Origin: Brachypodium distachyon
Lineage: Eukaryota; Streptophyta; Magnoliopsida; Poales; Poaceae
Direction of reading: 5' to 3'
Assembly (NCBI RefSeq): GCF_000005505.3
Contig: NC_016133.3
Span: forward strand, 12,214,001 to 12,278,000
DNA length: 64,000 nucleotides
In this document: in pieces, positions 21,892-33,960 of the stretch
Position numbering within the stretch: the first letter of the stretch is position 1
Layout of the letters: each line of letters begins with the position of its first letter
Notes under the pieces: model-generated
The model's input: only the letters and a program-made list of their open reading frames with translations
Databases searched by the model: none
What the model was told of the DNA's origin: nothing
Program-made: the position numbers and the translations under genes

Positions 21892-22837
21892 TATATTTCT
21901 TGAGGCCAATAATTTTTTTGCTGGATTTTTTAATGTTTTGGGTTCATGTTTCGATTTACTTATTGCATACTGGTTATATATAACGTCAATGAAGCAATTA
22001 CTTTGCCTCACTAGTACAGCCGTACAGGAGTATAATAAAGCATTTTCTGATAAATTCCACTCAAAACAAAAAGATTTTGTGATTATTAATTTCATCGTGA
22101 AGATAAGATCAGCAGAAATTCAACACGTACGTACGAAATCTACTCTTTAAGATGTCAGCGTGATCACGATAACCACCGTTCCGATTTAATTTGGTTTTAT
22201 TCGATTGTAATTTAAAACTGTTTCTTTACATGCACGAGCACAGTTTGCACTGCACTAATTGATTGATTAGAGAGGCGCTTAATTACCTGCAGAACAATGC
22301 ATGCAAAATGCATGCATGAGAGGTCACTTAATTTGTAGTGGTACGTACAAGCTAGATATAGTACATAATGCCGGCAATAAAATAAAAATCGTACCGTGTT
22401 GATCCATGAAAGTCAGCAGAATCATCAAACTGCAAATGGGTTCGCAACTAAATTTTGGAACGTACATGCATCACCAAGTTACACTTAATTTGTACAAAGA
22501 GTGTACAGCGAACATATACTTAACATGTAATTAATTCCGGCACGTACCGTACCTCGGTACCTGTCCGAAAAAAATGAGTACATACGGTGGAGAAAGTTGC
22601 ATGGCTAACTCGTATAGCTGTACGCACGTACGTACGAAGTCCCGTATATCCGTACACCTTCATGGGCGTACGTATACCTGCTCCTGCCTGCTCGATCGAG
22701 TAGTACACATCCCATTGGACGCGATGTGAGATATATACCTCTGGATCGCGACTGTACGATAATTAATTAATCTTCGTTTAATTTCTTCTAACCGGATGCA
22801 TGCATGTTCTCTTTCAAGGCTTCACTAGGTCCTGATC

Positions 22838-22871
22838 GATTAAACATAGATGTAAAAAAAGATTAACATAG
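22838..22871 (+). mobile_element. micro-insertion: ATGTAAAAAAA between near-identical repeats
   Basis: GATTAAACATAG (22838-22849) and GATTAACATAG (22861-22871) flank an 11-bp insert ending in seven A. The repeats differ by one base in an A run. Confidence 0.4.
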
Positions 22872-22928
22872 GCCGGACGTGATAATTTTCTTCAAAAAAT
22901 AATCCCAATTCATGTATAAGAAACAGAT

Positions 22929-23090
22929 TTTTTTTTTAAGAAAGAGGGCATTCCTTCCAGTTTCATTAAAGGAAACCACGTGTCTCATACATAAACATTC
23001 TGACTTAAAACAGCACCGCAAGGCCTGGCTCAGCAACAACAAGCACTGAATACCACCTTCACACGACAATCCAACTAGTCATAGATTGCC
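22929..23090 (-). mobile_element. LINE 3'-UTR remnant
   Basis: On the minus strand the segment ends TTTAATGAAACTGGAAGGAA, then CCCTCTTTCTT and an A run (T run at 22929-22938 on plus), as grass LINE 3' UTRs do. No protein domain remains. Confidence 0.45.
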
Positions 23091-24554
23091 AACTACTATT
23101 ACAGATCAAATAAACGAAACACCCAGATTCCCGGCCAGAAGAAGTAAAACTGTGGTTTGATCCCTGATCACGGGCAGGCCGGCCGGTATCAAGCATACAG
23201 TCATTTTTTGGCAAGTAACCCTTTGGTAATTAAATAAGCAGGAGTTGACGTGACATAATTGTAGTCCTTAATTAAGCTAATATTTTCGTGAGAAGCTAGA
23301 GATGACATGGTGTAAAGCTTTTCGACAAAAAGAGATCAAGTAAAAATCTTTGATGAGTTTGAGAATAATCTGGAGCAGTTCGCTACAAATAGCACGGCAT
23401 TAATTTTACTTAGGGATAAAAAAAACTTGAGACATGAGAAGCTCTAATTTAGGACAGTAAAACCGGACAGTCCAAGAGGCGTCAAGGTTCTCGAGTTGTG
23501 TAATCTCGTGTTTTGGGTTGTTCTTAGCCTTTGGATCTCATACACACACCCGCTAATTAATTGGAACTACCGGAGAGAGGTGGGCAATATATTTCAACAA
23601 CTTCTACAATTTGACACACCATGAAAAGGAAGGTGATCGAACTAGCCCAATGAAAGAAATATTACAAACGTATCACTAAAGAAGTGGCAAAATATCTTCA
23701 AAATAATTAATATCCCTATTTTCTAGTATTAACTAACATTCACCTCTTTGATTTCTTCGTTAATGTATTTTTAACTTTCACGCCCTGTGTATACCGCCAT
23801 ATATCTAATTATGTCAAATTCCATCATTCTCTCGAACAAATTAGCAGGCGTAACAACATAATTAAGTGGTTATATTAATTTCTTAGTAAATATTTATACA
23901 TTTACTTAAAGTAATATTTTGTGCTGCTGCCATGATTTTGTAGGATTTTCAAAATGTACAATATACAAGCACATATGGATCTACGTTTATAGGATCTGTA
24001 CGTGTTGTCTCGGTCAAGTATGATCAGGTTAAGCGTACGTACTAGCGTATGCTATGTGACTGCGGAGATAAACTACAATGAGATATAAATTAGCCATCGG
24101 GGAGTAATAAGAGCTTTTTTTGGGGGGGTCTAGAAAGAGGAATTAATTGTGACTAGCTAGCAACATCTGCATTCTAAGAGTTGCTCTTATTATTTGTCCT
24201 TTGTACAGAGAACCGATGACCCCACATCAAAAAAAGTTTAAATTAACCCAACAAACATGCCACAAAACAATAATTTCCCCCGTAGTGGCACATGCTGACA
24301 TGACATGCTGTTCATAATTGTCAGAACCCTATAGCACCCAGACGAGAATGAGACACACCATGAGCAATACTTAAGGTATACCTGCCCTGCGCTATGGAAA
24401 GTGGATTTAGTGCGCATGCACCGAACTAATTTAAAATAATCAACATTCTTAATTGTCCTTAGAACTTTATTGAGAAAATGTATATTGTCAGATGTGGTGC
24501 GATTAACTAAACAATTTGAGCCAAACTTATATATAGATCTGCGTTCTGGAAGAA

Positions 24555-24593
24555 GGGAATAGCATTTTTTTTTAGGGAAAAGGGGAATAGCAT
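24555..24593 (-). mobile_element. micro-insertion: T-rich 17 bp flanked by an 11-bp direct repeat
   Basis: GGGAATAGCAT occurs at 24555-24565 and 24583-24593, separated by TTTTTTTTAGGGAAAAG (minus: CTTTTCCCT plus A run). Same pattern as the insertions near 1.9 kb. Confidence 0.45.
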
Positions 24594-25726
24594 ATATATA
24601 AAATGACTATGTAAATTTACTTGCTTCTTTTCTGGGAGCACACCATGAACAGATAGTGGATGAAAATTTTCATGTTCACACTCGTTACATAAACTACATC
24701 CGTAAATTATACTACTCCGGTAGGAGAATTTTTTGAGACTGGAAGATAGGAAATCTCGCTCAAATCAAGCAGACGAGAATTTGGAGAGAGAAAAAAATAA
24801 TCTTCTCACAGAGTATAATTTTCTTAATGCAATATTTCTATGGTTTAAAGCGCATGTATAAGAATTTTTCTTAGCCAGTATTAGAATTCTTCGATCTAAA
24901 GGGGGCATTAAAATCCCCCTGTCTCGGCACTAAAGACAGAGGAGCATCCTCAGCACACATACAACATCAAGAAAATAAGGCAAATTCTTAAATAAGGCTA
25001 TGATAATACAGGGTGACATGCCAAATAGCAAACAGTGTATTGTTGGCTCTCCGGTTGTGAAACTAATAAATGGGGATCGAAATGAAATGAATAGCTGGAG
25101 ACAGAAGCCAACAACTCCCCGCAAGCTGCAGCTAACAAATGACACTGGCCAATTGTCAGCAATTAAGCCGGTTACTGTAGTACGTGTATGGACCGCCTAC
25201 GTACCGTGTTTCCCTCTTCGATCCCTAGCCTTGTGCCAGATGCAGGAGTATATATGTCCTTGTTTTCTCGGACACCATTTGCTAACTAATTAATCCAACG
25301 CCACCTAATTTGGTTTTAGTTTGGCTAATTAAATCTAATTATAAGCCATATCTCGACATGAAAACCATATAAATTATGTTTATATGAATGAGATCATCAT
25401 GCATAGTTAAATTTGAGATATATTGCTGATGCTGACTAGCTGATGATGCTAGCATGATTCAGGAGGAGTAAAAGGGTAAAGCTAAAGCTGCTAAATAAGT
25501 GCTAAGTCGCAATGCATGCAACGCGGTCCACCTCTTGCTCTGACAATATATTTACCGGTGCCGGCCGCCCTCTGAATCCTGTCGAGTCGCTGTACATATC
25601 CAGTTATCCATCCATCGTCATCGTTTAATCACCGCTCACTTTGACTTTCGTCGATCCCTAGATCTCGACCGATCCTAAGTTCCTAACACAATTAATTATT
25701 AACCTGTTGTTAAAAAAATTTACTAA

Positions 25727-25993
25727 GAGCAAAAATAATAAGGAGGCAAGCTCACTATAAGACTTTAAATATCATAGTTTTGCTTGGAGGGGATAGAGAA
25801 GTAGAAAAGAGGTGGGCCATTAGCTAATAACCAGCTGTAACACGTGTTCTTAGAAACAGACTACAATGTGGGCCAAGTACTAATAAAGTAATTCATGTTT
25901 ATAATCAACTATTATACATATTGGCTATTGCACTAACTAAATGACATGGCAAGAGCTTATAGCCAGCACCAAGCTCTTATATTAATATTGCTC
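25727..25993. mobile_element. Tourist-like MITE, 267 bp
   Basis: Ends GAGCAAAAATAATA and TATTAATATTGCTC, flanked by TAA at 25724-25726 and 25994-25996. Non-coding, with GTGGGCCA motifs inside. Confidence 0.7.
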
Positions 25994-25996
25994 TAA

Positions 25997-28080
25997 CCCG
26001 TTGATAAACCTCGAGAAGTAATTAAATTAATCAACGGAAGAAAAGAAAAAGCTCTTAATTGCACGTACGGCAGGTAATTAATTAACATGTCGTGATCCTA
26101 ACGATAGATTATTATTTTTCTTTACCGCAGGAAACACAACCGCTTCTGTTTTTACACCATGGGATTACTCTAAGAAATTCGTTTACACATGTCACTCTCC
26201 AGAAATGAATTAGTAACAAGAAGATAAAGGGAGCAAGCGCAGTACTGTAGTAGCAGGTTGAAAAAATCGTGCAGCTCATCAACTGTTCACGTGGCCTGTT
26301 GGCCGCCATGCATGCATGTGCGTCTTTGCATGCATGCGCGCGCGTTTATTATTTATTTAATTACTTATTACTATCATGGTAGTAGTAAATTTAGCTTTAA
26401 AGCTAGCTCTTTTATAAATATCACTTAATTTGCTGCAGGGAGGACTCATGAAACATATTCTATCAAAAAAATTGCTGCTGAGTACGTACATATGTATACA
26501 TTTGGTTAATTTCTCTTTTGGTTGTATGTGTATAATGTATATTTCTAGGGGTTGTATTAATTAGCGACTGAGGAATCGATTAGTTCTTAATTAACCAAAA
26601 AAACGAGGTGACATTGCAGAGTTCTTCGTGGATTCAGTGTACTACACTTGTATAATCACAAAGCTTCTCCAGCATGTGTCCCCGTCTGACACCAAACTTT
26701 CACTAGTTGATATTACAGGACAGCCCATATGCACTAATTAAGCTTGCGTTTAATCTTAGATAATATATCTTTTCATCGCTCTGGCTAGTTTAGTCTATGC
26801 GTCGAGCAATCAAATGTTTTGATTCATCAGCTAGGATGATCATTAAAAATTAGTTGAATTTTGATCCAAAGCTAGCTAATTGGTTGCACATATGTACATA
26901 TGTCAGGTTAATTTATACCCAAAAGAAGAAAAATGTTGACAATGTAGCAGTGGCCATTGAATTTTTTGGAGATTCGGAGAATTCTTCGATCGTTTTATGG
27001 TTCTCCCAACTCAAACTCTGATTTTTCATAGATCGATGCTTGATGTATTAATTAAAATGGCCCGGCCTGCTCAACTTTTCAAGTTGACTTGCTTGTAGAA
27101 CCAGGGAAATAAGCAAAGCAACAATTTTAGAAGAAGAATCAGCGACATTTTCACCTCAAAGCACCAATATTAATTAGAAGCCTGAAATCTATACATCACA
27201 ATTTATAATTTAAATTTGGTGGTCTTCGATGTTGCTAATTAACCAAATGAAATTTTATTAATTAATAAGCATCTGGTCCTACTCCTTGTCTTCGGTTTAC
27301 TGTGACATATCAAGGGGAGGATTAGTTTTGAGTTTTGTGGCCATTCACACTCAGAGAGTACTGTGTGACAGTGCTAGCGCTAGCTAGCTCTGATATGACA
27401 AAAGTTATTGAGCTAAAGAGACTTTGCATCCATTTAAGTAACTACCAGAGATATCTTTGACATGGCCCAAGCTGCAGGTTAAGAGAACACTATTGAGGGA
27501 AAATTACAAAACAATATTTTGTCATCATTTATATACACACCAGCAATATATAGGCAATGGCACTGTCGTCTGTCCAAAGCTAATTCCTAGTACAACAACT
27601 TTCCTGGCATATATGTACATACGACAGATCATTGAGCCCTGGAAACCCCTACGTGCATGATATGCATGATGTTTATATATACACTAAGTTATTCTCGAAA
27701 GAGGAAAATGATTGCATCTGCATATATACGCACACGTGTACAACTCTACTACTACTAACATCTTTTGACGAGTCTTTGACCAGCACAAAGTTTATATGTG
27801 TGGAAAATAATAATATGAAGAACAAATATCAGTTCATTCTACGTACGTATTCTCCTCAATATATACACATATTATCAGATCAACCTTAATTCCACATATC
27901 CTAAAAAGAAAAACCGTGTCTGTGTCTGGCCATCCCTTTCAGGGGTGGGTGGCAAAACTAACCCCACTGGGGTGACCAGAGCAGAGAGCAAAGATCCATG
28001 GAGGTGCACACACCCAACAGCATGGAATGATGGCAATATCAACCTCTGATCATATAAATTTCTTTCTCTTGCAAGCTTTT
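25997..28080. other. gene-free spacer upstream of the NAC gene
   Basis: No coding region recognised. The last kilobase is presumably the NAC promoter region. Confidence 0.45.
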
Positions 28081-28088
28081 GCAACCAC

Positions 28089-28096
28089 TATATAAA
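28089..28096 (+). promoter_or_regulatory. TATA box of the NAC gene
   Basis: TATATAAA in the context CCACTATATAAACCC, 242 bp upstream of the ATG at 28338. This gives a 5' UTR of roughly 215 bases with no upstream ATG seen. Confidence 0.7.
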
Positions 28097-28165
28097 CCCA
28101 AGCTACACCTTTCCCTCCCACAACCCCCCGCCACCGCCTCCCCTCGCCTCATCATCCAACAAATC

Positions 28166-28222
28166 TCTTCCTCCTCTTCTTCTTCTTCTTCTTCTTCTTC
28201 TTCTTCTTCTTCCTCCTCCTTC
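28166..28222 (+). repeat. (TTC)n/(TCC)n microsatellite in the NAC 5' leader
   Basis: About 12 TTC triplets bounded by TCC triplets, between the TATA box and the start codon. Pyrimidine-rich leaders are common in plants; the length of this one makes it likely to vary among lines. Confidence 0.85.
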
Positions 28223-28337
28223 CTTCTTCAAAGTCGATCAGCACCCACACACACATACATATAATCTCTTTGCAGCCTCGAGCTTAATTAAGCTCTAGCT
28301 CGTCTCCTTTTGGTAAATATATAGAGGAGGGAGAGCA

Positions 28338-30019
28338 ATGAGCATCTCGGTGAACGGGCAGTCGTGCGTCCCGCCGGGGTTCCGTTTCCACCCGACGGAG
28401 GAGGAGCTCCTCAACTACTACCTCCGCAAGAAGGTCGCCTCCCAGCAGATCGACCTCGACGTCATCCGCGACGTCGATCTCAACAAGCTCGAGCCATGGG
28501 ACATCCAAGGTTAGTACACACCTTAATTTCTTCTTCTGCAGGTTCCTCAATTAATCCAAGCCAGAGAAAGAAATGCATGTTAATTAACAATTTGTTTTGG
28601 TTTATTTGCCTACTAGCTGATCATCTTATTCTTGATGAACAGAGAGGTGTAAGATCGGGTCAGGGCCTCAGAACGACTGGTACTTCTTCAGCCACAAGGA
28701 CAAGAAGTACCCGACGGGGACGCGGACCAACCGGGCCACGGCGGCCGGCTTCTGGAAGGCCACCGGCCGCGACAAGGCCATCTACAACGCCGTGTCCCGG
28801 ATCGGCATGCGGAAGACCCTCGTCTTCTACAAAGGCCGAGCCCCGCACGGGCTCAAGTCCGACTGGATCATGCACGAGTACCGCCTTCTCGACGCCGATG
28901 ACTCCTCCTCTGCCGCTACCGCCGCCATGGTACGTGTGTCCGTCACGTACCTTGCCGTCCAGCTAGCTTTGATACATAATGCACCGTCCATCGTTCCATC
29001 TAGTACTGGCAGCCGGCCATTGATTGGTTAATTATATGCATGGTTAATTTTGGTTCTTGGTGGTGCAATGATAAGGGAGTAGTGTTGTACCTAGTACGAG
29101 CAAGCTCTCCTTCCTTACAACTTTCAGCCAGCTAGCTAGCCTTTTATATTACTTCTTCTCCTTTCTTCTCAACCCCTCTCTCTCTAGAGTAATGATTAAG
29201 CTTTTTTTTCCATCCATGTGGTTCATGTGGCCCTGCAAAAAGTGAGTGATAATGATGATTAATTCTAACACCTGCCTTTGTCTCCTTGGCCTACGTCATG
29301 CACAGGTCACTGCCTCGTCGGTGGCGGCGTCGGAGGCCGCCGGGCAGCAGGGGCCGGAGGACGGGTGGGTGGTTTGCAGGGTGTTCAAGAAGAAGCACCA
29401 CCACAAGGACACAAACTCCGGCTCCGGCTCCGGTTCCGGCAACAAGAAGGCGGCGGCGTTGCGGCGGTCTTCCTCGTCGCCGCTCTACTCCTCCGGCGAC
29501 GACGCGGCGTTGGACCAGATCCTGCACTACATGGGCCGCTCCTCCGCCGCGTGCAAGCAGGAGCACGACTCGCCCCGGCCTGCCCCGGCCCAAACCCAGG
29601 CCCAGGCCCGGCCCACATCCAGGTACCTCCGGCCCATCGAGACGGCCCTCGCCGGCGGCCATGGCTTCATGAAGCTGCCCCCCCTCGAGAGCCCATCCTC
29701 GGCTGCCGCAGCGGCGCCGCCCAACACGACGCCGGTGCCGGAGACGACGATGGACTGGGCCATGATGGACCGGCTCGTGGCCTCGCACCTCAACGGCCAG
29801 CTCCACGATGATCACGCCTCCACCGCGGTAGTCGACGACGACCACCGCCTCTGCAGCGCCTTCGACGACGGCGCCGGAGAAGACAACGACGACGGCGGGC
29901 TCGCGTTCTACTCCGCCGCCGCCACGCGGCTGCTCGGCGCGGCGGCCGGCGCCGTGGACGACGACCTCTGGAGCTTCGCTCGCTCCGCCGAGCGGCTCAG
30001 CCACCACGGCTCACAGTAA
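28338..30019 (+). CDS. NST/SND-clade secondary wall NAC transcription factor, three exons
   Basis: Master-switch transcription factor of the secondary wall NAC (SWN) group, which binds promoters of MYB regulators and of cellulose, xylan and lignin genes in the nucleus of fibre or vessel cells. Exons are 28338-28509, 28643-28929 and 29306-30019; introns of 133 and 376 bp begin GT and end AG, and the first joins G to AG to give IQERCK. The product is 390 residues. The N-terminus [20 protein letters not shown] is diagnostic of NST proteins. NAC subdomains A-D follow through [10 protein letters not shown] and [19 protein letters not shown], and subdomain E ([11 protein letters not shown], 173-183) lies in exon 3 after a Ser/Ala-rich insert. 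The C-terminal half is low-complexity but keeps [17 protein letters not shown] (302-318), conserved in NSTs, and an acidic-aromatic end [10 protein letters not shown] (371-380), probably activating. Which numbered SWN paralogue it is cannot be told here. Confidence 0.96.
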
Positions 30020-31670
30020 CAGACGAAACTACAGAGCTACAGAGTACAGAGACGTATTATACCAATCGAGCCGCCGCCATTGCCGAGCTGATCGACCAGA
30101 GAAAGAAATTAGAAGACGACGACGACATCGATCGAGCTGTGTGCCCTAGCTAGCTAGTACAGTACAGTAGTACAGTAATTGAACATCAGCTGCCAGTCTA
30201 CTACGACACCAACGACAACACGAAGGAGAAGAAGAACAATAATAGAGTGAGAGAGAGGTTTAATTAATTTGATGCATGGAAAGGTGATTAGATTGATGTG
30301 TGTGGTGGCGGGATCGATCGGATCGTAGGAGGAGAGGGGGGAAATTAAGTGAGGATTAAAGCGAGCAGTAAGTTGGAGTGGCACTGTCACCACGATCGCA
30401 TATCGATCGAGCGTCGGCGGTCGATCTCTGTTGTTTAATTAACCCCGGTCGACGTACAGATTATAATAATTAAGCAGTACACCATATATGTTTACAGTTA
30501 GCATGTATAGTACCATGTGGTTACTAATAATAATCAGTACTTGATTGATTGGTATATACTCCACTATGGAGTGAGCATATAGCTTGTGATCACTAGCTAG
30601 CAGTGAAGTACTACCTCCATTTCTAAGTAGTTATCGTTGTTTTAGTGCAAACGGAGGGAGTAGTTATCTATCTTAATTGGTTTACTGTGTGTTTGGTCAT
30701 TCTGTGTCCGTCCATGTGTGGGAATTAATTGTTTGTCCATGTGAAAATTTCATTCATTTCACTCTTATGTGCCTATGTTGATTAATACTCCATCAGCACG
30801 GTAGTTTAATTATCCGTAATGACGTCGATTAGTTAAGAAGTTAAAGTAATTGAGCATGAAATATTTACTCATATTGTGTGACACGGCCATACATATATAT
30901 GGATCGATGCTGGACGTACGCAGATCAATCGTTATCTGGTTTGTCGTCACAGCCTCACTGCACAGAGCCGGGGAAGGAAAGAAATAAAAGGGAAGAAAAG
31001 AGAAAAGGCAAAAAGGAGATCGAAAAACAAAAAGTCTGAAGGAGATGGATAGATAGTAAAAAAGGAGCTAGGATGGATCGGGGGGACTATAGTAGCTGCC
31101 TGTCCCCAGCGCACGTACCGTGGTGCAATGTCCATCGTGGTGCACTTTTGGTCCCCCAATAATTCCAGCACCTCTCACTCACTCACTGATCATGGCTAGC
31201 TCACTGATTTCTATAGAGAGAGAGGGGCAAAAGGTGGACATAGAAACCAACATACCAGCTGCTGCTGCTATATAGCTACATAACCATCGATCGATGGATG
31301 GATCTATCAGTGATGGACATTGGAAAGAAATTAATAAAAAAGGTGATTTGTGTGTAAAGATCTCTAAGGCAAGTGGGTGTTTGTCGGACATGCATTTAGA
31401 CAGAGGGAGAGAGAGTAGTGCCCAGGGCCGGGGTGTGTATTATTAAGACGCACTCACAGGCCCAGACGAGTCAAATAAATCAAAAGGGTAGCTATAGCTT
31501 AATTGGCTTCGCTACCTAGCCCACCACTACATGCATGCATGGATGTACGTGGACGTAAAATACGTCGTTGTGGACTGCTACGCATGCGTGCGTGCAAGTG
31601 CAGCCTTTTTTTTCCTCATGCATGCCACGTATTGTACGTACTTTCCGTACACACACGATCCTTGTATGTA
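30020..31670. other. NAC 3' UTR and spacer
   Basis: No further gene. A 50-bp Stowaway deletion derivative at 30611-30660 is listed separately. The end of the NAC transcript could not be placed. Confidence 0.45.
30611..30660. mobile_element. Stowaway-like MITE, 50-bp deletion derivative
   Basis: CTACCTCCATTTCTAAG at the left and ACGGAGGGAG at the right, with TA at 30609-30610 and 30661-30662. Only the termini remain. Confidence 0.65.
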
Positions 31671-31674
31671 CTAG

Positions 31675-31772
31675 TATTATTTGTCTTAAATTTTTCTAAA
31701 TACGGATGTATCTACGTGTCAAAAATGTCTAGATACATCTAATATTTCGACAAGTAATTTTGACAGAAGGAG
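31675..31772. mobile_element. Stowaway-like MITE, diverged
   Basis: The internal core TACGGATGTATCTACGTGTC ... TAGATACATCTAATATTTCG and the right end TGACAGAAGGAG with TA (31773-31774) match the 15697/36232/60311 family. The left end is worn. Confidence 0.6.
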
Positions 31773-32129
31773 TACATTTTTTCATGCCCGGTTGTCTGAA
31801 TTCGTCAAGTGCGTACGTCATCGGTCGACGCAATTAGCTGTTAGCTATAGGTCGGCAGATCGAGTCGGGAGGGGGAATTGAATAGAGCAAGGAGTGCAAA
31901 GCAAAGCAGTAGTACAAAAGAAAGGTGTGGAAAGGGACGTGTCAGCCCGGCCCGATGACCCGACCTTTGCTCGTGCTGGCTAGCAACAGTAGTACGTGCT
32001 CCATTACCACCCTGCAGTGTCCGAAGCCGCGTGCTTCTTCTATCGTGTCCAAAGTTCCGTCCACCGCCAACCGAGCTCTTTTCCACACTTCTTGCCTTGT
32101 ACTCTCTGATCTCTGGCCACTATGTTGTA

Positions 32130-32241
32130 CATCCTTCGATTCTAAATCGTTGTCGAAATATTACATGTATCTAGACATTTTTAAGAATAGATACATACAT
32201 ATTTAGGCAAATTTGAGTCAAGAATTTAGGATCAGAGGGAG
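32130..32241. mobile_element. Stowaway-like MITE, 112 bp
   Basis: Left CATCCTTCGATTCTAAATCG, right TTAGGATCAGAGGGAG, TA at 32128-32129 and 32242-32243. It is inverted relative to the 36232 copy (ATTACATGTATCTAGACATT inside). Confidence 0.75.
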
Positions 32242-32315
32242 TATGTGTTTCCCTCTGCTACTAAACTCCGATCTCCTGCCACTATCTTGTATTTGTCCCT
32301 CTCTACATACTAATA

Positions 32316-32382
32316 CCTCTGTTTCACAAAGGTTGATGCGGCTTTGTTTAAAACCGTGCCAAACTTTATGGAACGGAGGGAG
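32316..32382. mobile_element. Stowaway-like MITE, 67 bp
   Basis: CCTCTGTTTCACAAAGGTTG at the left and TATGGAACGGAGGGAG at the right, flanked by TA (32314-32315, 32383-32384). Confidence 0.65.
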
Positions 32383-33227
32383 TACATACTTCCGTCCACC
32401 ATCGTCTCAGCCCTTTTCTTCATCTCCAATCCCCAACTGCAATCTTTGTATGCCTCCCCTCTGTTAATTTCATTAACCCCAGCCCGAGCCATTTTCTTCC
32501 TCTCCGATCCCTTGCCGTTGGTTGTCTTGTATGTGTCCCCTTTGCTAATTTCACCCACCGCTGCCCCGAAAATATGTTTAAAATTTTATGTTTATCTTGA
32601 AAATGATTATTTTAATAGAAAAAGGCATTATTTTTAGCTTTTTGCCAACCCCGAACTTGGGGTTTTCCTGCCGGGCGTCGTAAATTAGCTCAGTCCGAGA
32701 ATATGCCTAGGTCTACGTCCCACTCTCCATTTCCTCTTATTTTGGCTCCTCCATCTTCTCCCTCTATCTCCTGTCGTTTATCTCCTCCTGCTAGCGGCAG
32801 CGGTGAACGAGCTAGGGCACTAGCTCTTGATCAAGCCAAATCCCTCTAAAAATCCGAGTGAGCCTTGGCTTGTTGCCATCACCGGTCAACCCTAAATCCT
32901 ACTACTCCATCACCGGTCAACAGTCAGGACAGAAACATCCGATCGCTAAACCAAAAGTCGAATGCCTAGACGTTTTATATATGCTTTTGATATCCTCCCT
33001 CCTTTCTGTATGAAAAGACATATGGTATCCTCCTTTATAAAGATATAAACATCTATAATGCAAAATAAATACATTATGAAAATATATGTCATGTGCCTTA
33101 TGATATGGAAAGAATGGATGTCTTTCACACTCTCGGGAGCCATTGCGTCTCTATTTTCTTAGGCCCTAGTTTGATTTGCACGAAGAAAGTGACACGAACA
33201 AAACATATTAGACTAAGTATAGCTAGC

Positions 33228-33960
33228 TAGTTTGAGGGAAAAAAGCAGGTGCTCTGCTATTGCATTAAGGAGTGAGAAATTGTTGTTACAGCGTGACAAC
33301 ACAAGTCATGAAAGAACCAAACACAAACAAATTTGAAAACAAACTAAAATCCCGAATTTTCCCGGCAGTTCGGCTGTACAGGAATAGGGTCTAAGTTGTA
33401 ACCGCCTCCCTTAGGAGGCTAAGCTCTTCTCTAATAAGTGTGGTGACACCTTGCAGAGTCAAACTTTGTTGTTCAAAAACTCTTCTATTTCTTTATTTCC
33501 ATATGTTCCACACGATATAAGACACAGGGAGATGATCTTCACCTTTTCATTGCATTTGGGGCCAGCATTAATTTTCTTCCACCATCCTTTAATTGAGTTT
33601 GAGCTAGCAGCATGTTGAATTGACGGATGATTACATAGAAACGGTGTCAAATCTCCTTTGAGAAAGAACATCTCAGCCCAAGATGAACAGCCGTTTCTAA
33701 CTCTTGGTCACACAACTTGCAAGTCCCATCATGTTGCCAATTCCTAGTAATTAACTAATCTGTCTGCAGTCCATAGCCTGTTTTGAATGAGCAACCAAAT
33801 GAAAAACCGAACCTTCCCTTCAGCTTTAATCTTCCAAACTCTTGAAAGGTGTCGTTGCTGTAGAGTGCCTAGAAACTGCGCCTAATATGCAGATTTTGCG
33901 GAGTAGGATTTACTTGTGGTTCAGTGGTTCTATTCCAGATTATCTCATCCTGAGTATTAG
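33228..33960 (-). mobile_element. 5'-truncated LINE with decayed zf-RVT region
   Basis: Minus-strand fragments read RLKAEGKVRFFIWLLIQNR-like text (with frame changes), LWTADRL, then CKLC/CDQELE-like remnants near 33715, and downstream WWKKINAGPKCNEKVK with NKEIEEFLNNK (33671-33459). The plus-strand start TTTGAGGGAAAAAAGCAGGT is the inverted LINE 3' end. Many stops and shifts show an old copy. Relative to the copy at 13282 it covers the same terminal ORF2 region but is a different family. Confidence 0.7.

Larger units (their letters stand above)
21894..25723. other. gene-free spacer with LINE tail and micro-insertions
   Basis: No gene supported. GTACGTAC-rich stretches occur near 22130 and 22630. 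Holds the LINE tail at 22929-23090 and two micro-insertions (22838, 24555), listed separately. Confidence 0.5.

Noticed and set aside
29278..30007. Several long ORFs in other frames and on the minus strand over NAC exon 3
   Set aside because: Shadows of the high-GC NAC coding frame.
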